A DNA stretch of 23,905 nt from Discostella pseudostelligera (taxonomy: Eukaryota > Bacillariophyta > Thalassiosirophyceae > Thalassiosirales > Thalassiosiraceae). A program made the position numbers and the translations under genes. Below are positions 11,119 to 19,850 of the stretch, one piece after another. Each line of letters begins with the position of its first letter. The first letter of the stretch is position 1. The notes beneath the pieces are model-generated. The model did no database searches. It was not told the origin of the DNA and was given only the letters and a program-made list of their open reading frames with translations. The stretch is taken from positions 1 to 23,905 of the forward strand of contig JALLBK010000523.1 in the NCBI GenBank assembly GCA_036940085.1, written 5' to 3'.

Positions 11119-11481
11119 ATCAATTTTGTGAACAGCAGGGAATGCGAATTGCTATAGACTTTGGAATCAACTTTGAAATTATGCTCGAGGAAATCTTGTG
11201 TGATTAATTTGAGTTGATGAACGAGGGAAGATGGGAGCCGTATGGTTCTTCGTCTCATACCAAACTTCATCAGTATAATGAATCGTTGCGTTAATATATT
11301 ATGGCTTGTCAGAAAAGGTGTTATGAAGAGATAGTGATTGTACACATTTGTAACTCTGTCATTTCAAGGAATTGATTCGTGTTCTGTCGCGTGCACCGAT
11401 TCCAATGTTTCAATTATTGTTATATGTGACACACCATCTTCATCATGCCGCTAATCAGCCGTGAAATAGAATGAAAAGAGT
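11119..11481. other. Convergent 3' flanks of petC and PDCL3-like gene
   Basis: 363 bp between two stop codons facing each other. The sequence is AT-rich; no gene, repeat or clear terminator structure was recognised. Confidence 0.5.
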
Positions 11482-12360
11482 TCAATCGACGTCATCATAA
11501 TCATCCCTGTTGGAATCTCGTGAGGTTGCAAGTCTATTCAAGGAACTGAGTACCCCTCCTCGAGGAATAACGTTTTCAGTTCGACTCGGTGTCGGATCTT
11601 CCTCTAGCTCTGTTTGTACAACTCCAAGGATTGCTAATCGCCACTCCAGACGGCCAGTATTCACTCCTGCCCCACCCATAGCATCAATGCCAACAAGTTG
11701 ATGTTGCATCTTCCCAAAACGATAACAAAATAGTGTCGGAAGATTCTCTGGTTGCCAATTTTCAATAGCGGAAGTTGATGGTATGGAAACGAATTTGACA
11801 TTCACAAATTTATCAGCCAAGTCTTTTGTTATTTCTTCCACCTTGTCGCATATCGCATCGTGTGCATGGGATAGTGATGTTGAACTTCGAGTTAGGCCGA
11901 CGACTACCCATAGACCAGATTTGCTTGCCTCATTTACTTCTCGATTCCAATCTGGGCGCGCGATGGGTATGACATCTCCATATTCTTGCCTCCTTCCATT
12001 CTTTATTTCATCGATTCGCATACGCCGATACCTTTTCAGAAAGCTTTCATCATTCTCATCTTCATCGTTCTCATTTGTTCCATCTGACTCGTCGTCATGT
12101 CCATCACCTAATTGTTGAATATTTTGTCCGTCATATTCGTCTTGTGAAAGATTCATGCCTGATTGGATATCTGTAGTGCCCACTTGGTTGATCTCGGCGA
12201 GCCGACGAGCCTCTTCAGGCGAAGCTCCTTTTGCAATCATTGCTTGCTCGAAGGTTACGATACCTTTGGATATGAGCGCATCGTCGAATTCAGTAGTCTC
12301 CGTCGAGAACGCATACGACGGCGTTCCTGCGGCATAGTTTGTCACTCCTCGCCCTTCCAT
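11482..12360 (-). CDS. PDCL3: Phosducin-like protein, PhLP2/PDCL3 group
   Basis: A single exon of 292 aa. Members of this family are cytosolic co-chaperones that work with the CCT/TRiC chaperonin in folding actin, tubulin and related clients. The N-terminus has the TTEFDDALISKGI helix typical of the family (residues 22-34), then an acidic tract (about 85-106), then the helix SFLKRYRRMRIDEIK (106-120) and the thioredoxin-fold domain: YGDVIPIARPDW, GLWVVVGL, FVNVKFVSIPS, ENLPTLFCYRFGKM and GRLEWRLAILGVVQTELEE. It ends in the acidic tail RDSNRDDYDDVD, as animal PDCL3 does. The frame extends further upstream only through a GTG, so the ATG at 12360, in the context CAACCATGG, is taken as start. The gene is head to head with TFB5. 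Confidence 0.9.
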   Translation of the reverse strand: MEGRGVTNYAAGTPSYAFSTETTEFDDALISKGIVTFEQAMIAKGASPEEARRLAEINQVGTTDIQSGMNLSQDEYDGQNIQQLGDGHDDESDGTNENDEDENDESFLKRYRRMRIDEIKNGRRQEYGDVIPIARPDWNREVNEASKSGLWVVVGLTRSSTSLSHAHDAICDKVEEITKDLADKFVNVKFVSIPSTSAIENWQPENLPTLFCYRFGKMQHQLVGIDAMGGAGVNTGRLEWRLAILGVVQTELEEDPTPSRTENVIPRGGVLSSLNRLATSRDSNRDDYDDVD

Positions 12361-12887
12361 GGTTGATATGGTGAGAGATGAGATACCAATGTTATGGTTG
12401 GCTGCTACCACTCCAAGTCTTTAACCCCGGCAGCAGCAATTAATGGCTGCACAGCAAACGAAGCCGAAGCCTGAGTGTTGAATGTTCATGGCTGATGGCT
12501 GTTCATGGGCGGGCATGCATCGAGCATCGATCCAGCACGTGCCGGTATTACTCCTTGAACCTCGTTTCCCGCCAAATAATGTGGTGTCTCCCGCCAAATA
12601 ACTGCCACGTGAAAGCATCCTTGAAGTCGAATCTTTCTGTCTCCCGCCAAATTTGTGCCACGTGTAGGTCAGCAGAGGTCAGCAGTCGAGTCTTTATGTC
12701 TCCCGCCAGAATTCCCGTCTCACCAACCACACCATCCACCATGACGATTAGCCGCCAGCCGCTAGTCGGCATAGGCATAGAAGGTATCATCATCTGCTGC
12801 CGTCTCCACTGATAATCACGGCAATCGATCCCCTCAACTATCGTCCCTGTCTCGGTCGATAGTAGGACTCACTACAATCGGGCGACG
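12361..12887. promoter_or_regulatory. Divergent promoter of PDCL3-like and TFB5 genes
   Basis: 527 bp between two start codons pointing apart. It holds four E2F-like elements beginning at 12567, 12589, 12642 and 12701, and CACGTG boxes at 12536-12541, 12606-12611 and 12659-12664. No protein gene is supported inside it. The arrangement suggests shared control of a chaperonin co-factor and a TFIIH subunit, both growth-related; this is inference from sites alone. Confidence 0.6.
12585..12710 (+). repeat. Imperfect tandem promoter module (E2F element plus CACGTG)
   Basis: Units begin with TGTCTCCCGCC at 12585, 12638 and 12697 (periods 53 and 59 bp). The first two units continue with CAAAT, three to four variable bases and GCCACGTG; the spacers share AGTCGA(A/G)TCTTT. 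The third is partial. Both the sites and their spacing are kept, indicating a duplicated regulatory cassette. Confidence 0.75.
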
Positions 12888-13289
12888 ATGACATCGTCAA
12901 AGTCAAAATCAAAGCAAATCGACTCACCGTCGTCCAGCGGCAAAAATACTGCACCACGATCATCGGGGTATCTCCTGACATGCGATCCTCCCACGAAGCA
13001 ATTCATTATGCACTTGAACGACCAGAAAAAGAGTGATAAGAAATTCATTTTAGAGGATTTAGATGCGACGCATTTGCTGATAAAGGGGGATGTGAGGGAT
13101 GAAATTACGAAGAAGGTTGATGAATGGATGGACTTGGTACGAAAATTCTTCAGCAATATTTCTTTGTTTTTGTGCATTTGATTATTACGCTCAATCAACA
13201 TACATTATTTCATCCTCTGATCGTGATAAAAAATTTAGAATGTCTTTTCGTCCATTGAAAGAGTTGGCGAAAGCTTGGACACATCATAG
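12888..13289 (+). CDS. TFB5: TFIIH subunit TFB5/TTDA (GTF2H5) homologue (2 exons)
   Basis: Predicted exons 12888-13136 and 13239-13289 (intron 102 bp, phase 0), 99 aa. TFB5 is the smallest core subunit of TFIIH; it stabilises the p52 (TFB2) subunit and supports XPB function in nucleotide excision repair and transcription initiation. After a Ser/Lys-rich N-terminal tail of about 27 residues, the family core reads GYLLTCDPPTKQFIMHLND, KKFILEDLDATHLLI and the helix EITKKVDEWMDL. Exon 2 supplies NVFSSIERVGESLDTS, which aligns with the DQNAFSL-type ending of the animal protein. The human protein has 71 residues, so the extra length is the N-terminal tail. Genes this small are easily missed by automated annotation; the second exon is only 51 bp. 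Confidence 0.9.
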
Positions 13290-13424
13290 GCTCAATTAGT
13301 TGCTCTGAATGTCGAATGAAGCGATGATGTGCATGAAGTGTCGACATCGGATGCAAAATTCAATCAAATAGTACTGCAAAACTAATGAAGAAAATGATAT
13401 CGGGACTTTCAGATATTAAATACT

Positions 13425-14662
13425 TCAGGATACACCCCACTGCCGCAAAATTTCGAACATCACAACTGGTGCACATGCGGCGACATTCAGACTATTCTTC
13501 TTCCCAAACATTGGAATTTCGATAACTTGGTCCAACAGCGGCATTATATCTGTATCAACCCCACTAACCTCGTTTCCAAGGAATAACGCGACACCTGTAG
13601 CTAAGGAATTATTCTCATCAATATCTGAATCTGCCACCGTTGACGGACCCGGATATTGGACGGTTGTGTAACATTCACTGCGTTCTGTTGTTTCCATCCC
13701 AATCAACTTCAAATTCGGTCGTTCTTTTCGAAGAAAGTCAAGTGCTTGTTTTGTTGTCGTAAAATGGCGAGAAGAAACAATAAGCTCGGCTCCTAGTGCC
13801 GATTTGGCAAGTTTCTCAGCACCATTGCCATTCGGATGAGGTGTAATCCCACATGTCAATATTTCAAGACAACCGCACGCGTCCGCTGATCTGAATATGG
13901 AACCAACATTGGCAGCACTTCGCACATTGTCAAGGACCAATACGAGAGGAAACGTGCGGCGTTGATCAGATGTATCGATGTGCCGTACCCATTCGGCTTC
14001 ACGGCTTCTATGCCGCTTTGAAAGGAAGTCAATTTGTCGTGCGTATCGATTGGCCGCCACTTCGACATTCTCTCGTGCTACGGATTCAATTTTGCTAGGC
14101 CTGGGATCGACATATGACCGATACGCCTTAATTGCGCTCTTACCAAACCTTGCATCAAATCCATCTTGGAAGGGTGTCGATTAATTACTTTGGTCCATGC
14201 ATCTCAAACTCAATCGATACGCACGAACATATGCTTACCTGTCGTTGTAACCGAACGTAATGCTGCATCTTCCAATAAATCCGCATCTACACCCAATTCA
14301 TTTAAATGATAATGAATTCTGTCCTTTCTATTTTGTCTTGCTTTGTCATGATCGTCGTACGCTTTTTGTACATTGCCTATGCCTGTGAGCGATGTATCAT
14401 TATTTGCTCCTGAAAGACAAACATTTGTGATGCGTGCATGATATTTCCGTGCATTACAATGATTCCCAAGATTAATGTTGGAAGTATTCGGAGGATGATT
14501 CTGGAGCACGTGTATCGTAGACATTCGCTGCCGTCGTTCCACAAAAATGATTGCAGGAATGGTGTACTGTGCCCGCAGCCTGGGAAAGGAGCCAACGAAC
14601 GCACTGCTACCCATGGGATCGTCTACGAGGAGGATAACGACTAGTAGAAAGCACAATCTCAT
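13425..14662 (-). CDS. SpoU-family RNA 2'-O-methyltransferase, organelle targeted (2 exons)
   Basis: On the minus strand the exons are 14662-14239 and 14164-13425 (intron 74 bp, phase 1), 387 aa. SpoU/TrmH enzymes use S-adenosylmethionine to methylate ribose 2'-OH in rRNA or tRNA through a trefoil knot. The three signature blocks are present: DNVRSAANVGSIFRSAD (about 220-236), FLGNEVSGVD (about 336-345) and IPMFGKKNSLNVAACA (about 358-373). The N-terminus MRLCFLLVVILLVDD is hydrophobic and followed by GSSAFVGS, resembling a signal peptide with the Phe-containing plastid cleavage motif, so import into the plastid is likely. The middle part (about 70-215) is a poorly conserved substrate-side extension. 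The substrate RNA cannot be told from sequence. It is head to head with the carrier gene and convergent with TFB5 (135 bp). Confidence 0.9.
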
Positions 14663-14960
14663 TAGGATGAGCCGTCGGTTTGGTGGCCATCGATGAAGTC
14701 CTTGGCTAGTGGTATCGTAGTACGAGGTGATGTCTGCGGGGTTGAGGTTGCAGGTGATAGGTGGTAGGTGATGATGTGCGTAGGGAGGTGACGTAGAAAC
14801 GCACGTTGGAATTAGTACAAAATGTTCCCGCCAAAAACAACATCAACCTTAACCAATGAATCTCATGAAATAATGAGCACTTTCATCTTCTTGACCGTCT
14901 CCATCCTCCACCATCATCATCATTGCTAGTTCTCGCCATTGCTGCTACGATCTATATCGC
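14663..14960. promoter_or_regulatory. Divergent promoter of methyltransferase and carrier genes
   Basis: 298 bp between two start codons. It has TTCCCGCCAAAAA at 14825-14837 and TGACGT at 14789-14794, plus short GGTGAT-type direct repeats at about 14751-14776. No gene is seen. Confidence 0.5.
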
Positions 14961-16184
14961 ATGGCAATCATGATTGCAAAGCTAATATTTCTAGTAGGTC
15001 TACTTATTATCTTGGTGGCTTCCTCCTGCTCGGCGCGGTACCTCGTCCCCGTCGATCTGTGCTACAACACTCAAACCAGGAAATGCTTTTCGAGTAGCAA
15101 CAGATTCGTTTCACCTGATGAATCACGTAATCCACTCCTCATCCCATCTGGCGGAGCCAGCGGAGCCAGCAGTACCGCGAGGATCATACGAGGTGGCAAA
15201 TCGACGTGTCGGGGTGGATCCACCATCGTCGCAACAAATTCCATGACCATGACCGCATCGCGAATGCAATTATTGAACCTGTTATCTGGCGGCGTTGCGG
15301 GTACTATTGCATCCTGCATCACGAACCCTCTCGAGGTTATCAAAACACAGTTACAGTCATCTTCGGCAGTGGTTGGGGAGCTTTCAGCGGCAGGTGGACA
15401 TCCGTTCGCCATTGCTAAAAAGATCTTTGAGCGTGAGGGCGTCTTTGGATTCTGGCGTGGAATGCGCCCGACATTGGTTGGAATTATTCCGGCGAGATCA
15501 GCTTACTTTTACACATACGAACAATCAAAACGATTTCTTGGTTCGATGGGAGTGACCGAAGGTGGCGTGCCTAACGCTCTAGTATCGGGTTTGGCGGCTG
15601 GTATCGCAGGAAATACCCTTACAAATCCTATCTGGGTGGTGAAAACTCGATTGCAGCTGTTGGCAGATAGCACGGCGGGACAAAAGGTCTACACTGGTTA
15701 TCGAGATACAATTAGATCCATATTTAAGGAGGAAGGCATAGCTGGCTTTTACAAGGGAATATCAGCAAGTTACTGGGGGTGCTTGGAGGGTGCAACTCAG
15801 TTCATGATTTATGAGCAGATCAAAACGAGACTAATTGCACGGCAGAATGAAATTATGGAAGAACAAGGACTCGGTACTACAGATAAGCTTCCCAAACTTT
15901 CATATTTATTATCGGCTGCGGTTGCAAAAGGTACAGCGTCTATTATCACTTATCCGCATGAAGTAGCAAGGACACGATTACGAGAGCAGGCCCGGAATGG
16001 TGTCTTCAAATACACGGGCATGTGGCAAACGATTGGAGTTATTGCCAAGGAAGAAGGGACGAAAGGACTCTACAGTGGTATGGGAGTGCATTTGATGAAA
16101 GTTGTTCCCAACACCGCTATCATGTTTTTGACCTACGAAATAGTAAATTCCTGGCTTGGGCGGTTCACTGTCGTCGAGGGTTGA
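14961..16184 (+). CDS. Mitochondrial carrier family protein, pyrimidine-nucleotide-carrier-like
   Basis: A single exon of 407 aa. Carriers of this family have six transmembrane helices in three repeats and exchange solutes across the mitochondrial inner membrane, some across other organelles. The three signature sites are NPLEVIKTQLQ, NPIWVVKTRLQ and YPHEVARTRLRE. The Trp in the second repeat together with YPHEVxRTRLRE in the third and the EGATQFMIYEQIK segment are characteristic of the SLC25A33/SLC25A36/Rim2 group, which moves pyrimidine nucleotides. The carrier core starts near residue 100; before it is a 100-residue N-terminal region beginning MAIMIAKLIFLVGLLIILVA, which looks like a signal peptide and is unusual in the family. 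Substrate assignment is by motif only. A downstream ATG near residue 93 could give a short, conventional carrier. Confidence 0.9.
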   Translation: MAIMIAKLIFLVGLLIILVASSCSARYLVPVDLCYNTQTRKCFSSSNRFVSPDESRNPLLIPSGGASGASSTARIIRGGKSTCRGGSTIVATNSMTMTASRMQLLNLLSGGVAGTIASCITNPLEVIKTQLQSSSAVVGELSAAGGHPFAIAKKIFEREGVFGFWRGMRPTLVGIIPARSAYFYTYEQSKRFLGSMGVTEGGVPNALVSGLAAGIAGNTLTNPIWVVKTRLQLLADSTAGQKVYTGYRDTIRSIFKEEGIAGFYKGISASYWGCLEGATQFMIYEQIKTRLIARQNEIMEEQGLGTTDKLPKLSYLLSAAVAKGTASIITYPHEVARTRLREQARNGVFKYTGMWQTIGVIAKEEGTKGLYSGMGVHLMKVVPNTAIMFLTYEIVNSWLGRFTVVEG

Positions 16185-16316
16185 TGCGACGGCTGCTCAT
16201 TGCAAACTCATAATATGCTGCCCTTTCAATAGCGACACCACATCAAAGTTATCTTCGATAACTCTTTCCTCCATTTTAGATCTAAATATGAAAATGTACA
16301 AAATGGTCAGACCTGC

Positions 16317-19117
16317 TCAGGTGTTTGCCGTCATCGTAGCAGGTAACAACTGAAAAATGATAAACAGAGTAGCCAGCAATACAGCTACCGCGGCTTTTGG
16401 AGCCAGAAGTGTCTCCAAACACTCTTCATTTCTTCGCTTAGCGTGTGATGATTCGCATGAAACTCGACGGGAGATGCAGCATAGCAAACGAGGATTGAAC
16501 TTATGCACCCTTCGACGATGCTCAGGAAGGCGCTCGATAGGAAGTATCCAGCAAATAAGCATATCCTTCACGTTTCGGGAGATCAGTAATAATATGTTAG
16601 ACACGATCATTTTGTTGAAAAACATGGCAGCGAGGAAATGCCATACGTACAAAAATGCTGTAGCGACCGGCTTTTGAATGCTGGAGGTAAAGTAGTACCC
16701 ATCAACTTCTTCGACAATGAGACCTAACAATGCAGTGCTTCCCCCGATAATCATGCTTGACATTCCCATCACAGTTATGATCAAATCATCTGAAACGACA
16801 TGTGTCCAACCCCTGGCTTCAAATAGTTGCGATGCCTTGCTCCCTGCCTCCCAGAATTCATACCCGTATAGTCCAATATAGGTAAAAGACCACTGGTTCA
16901 CCGTTCTTGATATGCCGATATCGCAGAAAGGTAACGACGACGCATTTTCATTGCCTCCGATGTCACTCTTATTGTTGGAAGATTTGGAATGATTTACGCA
17001 AGCAAGCTTCGGTCTGGCAAGAAGGGAGAACGTAGTTATCCGTGAGAGTGTTATGCAGGGGTCGACAAACAGACTCCCTAAGCATATGGAACCAATGGAT
17101 CCTATTATTCTGCTTTTGATCGCGTTGCGGAGGTCGGCGCTGTACATGGGCATCGGATCATCTTCGGCCGCACCCCACCATTTCCCAATGATAGTCGCTA
17201 CAGTCGTTTGAGAGATGCCCTGAAGTAACCGACGAAAAGGCTCACGTTCAGAATACACTGTTCACACGGTTGCACTATTGAGCATCAATAAGATTGACTC
17301 ACCTTGATCACTTGAAACGTCCAGTAATAAGAAAACAGAAAGAACGCAACCACCACGTAGATCAAACCATCCGAGATGTCCTCATCATCACTTAAGAAAT
17401 TCAGTGTCCCAATGAGTGCGAATATCCACCAAACAGTCCAGAGAAATGTGATTGCCAAAACACAAAACCCAACGCAGGGAATATCAAATCTGCTCCTCAT
17501 CCCCTTTAATGCCACACTAAGATTTGTCGCAGCGAAGGCAATCCTATCCCATACCACGATAGTGTACACGATACTCAAGGTCGACGCCGATGCTCCCAAA
17601 ATGGGAGTGATCCAGTGAGGGCTAAATGCCAAGCCCATGATTGTCCATACTAGACAAACGGCAATGGTAAACATCAGCATGACGTGCAATGTGTTTTTGG
17701 ATAGCATCATCATAAACCCAAGCGACAGCAGTGAGCAGAGACAGGCATATCCGCTGGCTATGCATACCAACTGGATGACGTTGATGAAGTCAATGTCGCT
17801 AATGCCATCGGTCACGGTTATTGCTCCACTTCCACCACTTCCCCCTCCCTTTCGTCCGCCAACCCCGATCCCACCATCGGTAATGATAACATCATCTGTC
17901 TCCAATCCCGCAAACGGATTAGCATTCGACGAACCTCCCTCTCCATCATCCTCACTATTAACAGAATGGTCCATCGATAGAGATTCATGGATCATATCCC
18001 ACAATGCCCCAGATCCAAACGCCAATGCCGACATGGATACAAGTAAAAATTGGCATAGAAAAGAATAGGCAAAAATGGAGTCTTTGCAAGAGGATGATGA
18101 CGATGATTGTTGTTGCTCCACCCCCCGGACTTTTTGCACCATCGCCTCCCGCGCCTCGGCTACCTTTTTAATCCGACGCAAACGTCGGTGTCGGCGCAGT
18201 CTCTTTGTAGCATCGTCACTCAAGCATTCACCACCGGGGGGTAAAGGTCTGGGTGGTGGTGGACAAGGGGCCATACCAACAAAGTTGTTGTCATTTGGGA
18301 TTGGTGATTCGGTAGTGTCCGTGGCAGTGGCCGAAGTGGATGGAGAATCGTTGGTTATCGATGGGATGGGGGTGATGGGATGGTAAAATTTATACATGTT
18401 GTGTTTGACTTTATTGAATTTAGATTGTTGCCGGAAGCGATTGTTGATCGATGGGGTAGGGACCACTACTTTTTCAACACGAAGTTGTTGGTGTAGCTTT
18501 GGTTTCAGGTACTGCGGTGGCATAGCGTAGGAAGAAACTGATGAGATCACTGGTGGCGGAAGATCATTTGATCTGGAAGAATGAAACACATTGGGTGGCG
18601 AACGAAAAATCACCGCTGCAGACTTGGCCGTGTTGTTGTTATTGTTGCTGTTGTTGTTGTCATCAAAGTATGGCGCTGCAGGCTCCAACGAGCCATAATT
18701 ATTTGTGTTGGGTGAATTGGACATTACCGACGAAGTAATGCTATACGCCAATTGACTCCCCTCATCTCCCTCACTATTTCGAAAACTGTCGTAGTGAGCT
18801 AGCGGATGAATTAGATGCAACTGTTCCTGCGGCTGAGACGTGGCATCATCATCTTCTTCATCATTGTAATTGAAGGGAGTCTCGTGCGTGGGCAGCATGG
18901 CTTTATGAATCTCATTCAACAGTGCAGCAGTGTCGGGGGATGATGTGTGCGAGCCTTCGCCAAAGCTCTGCTCTGCCTCTCGCCACTCGACTCCCTCCTC
19001 ATCGTCGCTGTATGTCAGATCATTAAATATTGTGAAACGATGGGATTCGTCGTTACCGCCGCCGTCGGGGGCATCATCTTGTCGTAGGTCATTGCCACTG
19101 TAGATGTCCAGCAACAT
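16317..19117 (-). CDS. Choline-transporter-like (SLC44/CTL) membrane protein (2 exons)
   Basis: On the minus strand the exons are 19117-17303 and 17219-16317 (intron 83 bp, phase 0), 905 aa. The splice joins FSYYWTFQVIK to GISQTTVATIIGKWWG, reconstructing the family hallmark VIKNVxHVTVAGxxxxWW. Other family features are LRNAIKSRIIGSIGSICLGS, the ISRTVNQWSFTYIGLYGYEF block and SSMIIGGSTALLG. About ten hydrophobic segments lie between residues 350 and 905. The first 345 residues are a long hydrophilic, Asn/Ser/Pro-rich cytoplasmic tail. The family includes choline and ethanolamine transporters, but many members have no known substrate; choline import for phosphatidylcholine is only the default guess. 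The frame extends to 19126 only via TTG, so the ATG at 19117 is used. It is convergent with the carrier gene (132 bp between stops). Confidence 0.88.
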
Positions 19118-19850
19118 TCTTCGCAAAGTGATGAAGCCACAGATAAACCCCTATGTCCAGAAAAAGACGCAATGTATGGTGGATATTAATATTATCCGCG
19201 TAGTGGCAATATCAATGCCACCATGCTTTCCCACCCCCGGCAGTATCGATCGGCACTTGTTGTGAATGCCGTGCACAAGCAGCAGAGCTACAATGGCTGG
19301 CACCCAATCACCGCAACGGAAGAAGGCGGAAAGACACCACCCGAGGAAATGAATTCATGCAGCAGTACTCATATGGCCTCAATCATGCCCTTTCTTTCTC
19401 TAAGGTATTGAATTGATGCTGGAAGCAAGCACATCGACGACGATATTATGGCAGGGGCTGCGTATTGTGTACGATACCGTAGACATGGTATCTAGGGGAC
19501 GAGGAGGTGTCGGAGATTTTTGAGCGTCAGATTGTGTGTTTCGCGTGAATTTTTCGCGAGATTCTGTGTGTTCGTCGGACCCCCTGCAAGCTTGCTTGCT
19601 TCCCAATGGAACTGCAATAATCTTGCTCGCACAAATCTCTCACAAGAATCTTCCAGAGGAGAATATTATGAATGGTGTTGGGCAACTAAAACAGTCTGCA
19701 GACGGGGTCTAATTCTGGATGCCTTTTATTGGTTAAGATATTCATGATTAATGGGCAGATTACGACTTTCCTTGAGAAGTGACTGTACAACGAACAACCG
19801 CAAGTTTGAAGGAGTTGTAGGGAGTTTGGATTGCCATCTACACCAGGCCA
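19118..19850 (-). other. Intergenic region: presenilin 3' flank and SLC44-like promoter
   Basis: 733 bp between two minus-strand genes. Short frames on both strands lack any family features. No TCCCGCC element, CACGTG box, tRNA-like structure or repeat was recognised. Confidence 0.5.

Noticed and set aside
12361..12411. Start of the PhLP2-like protein at 12411
   Set aside because: The codon there is GTG; the ATG at 12360 has a good initiation context and keeps all family features.
16317..19126. Two separate membrane-protein genes
   Set aside because: The two frames join across a GT-AG intron of 83 bp in phase 0, rebuilding the conserved VIK-GISQTT-WW block of one SLC44 protein.
19118..19126. 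Start of the SLC44-like protein at 19126
   Set aside because: The codon there is TTG; the first ATG in frame is at 19117.
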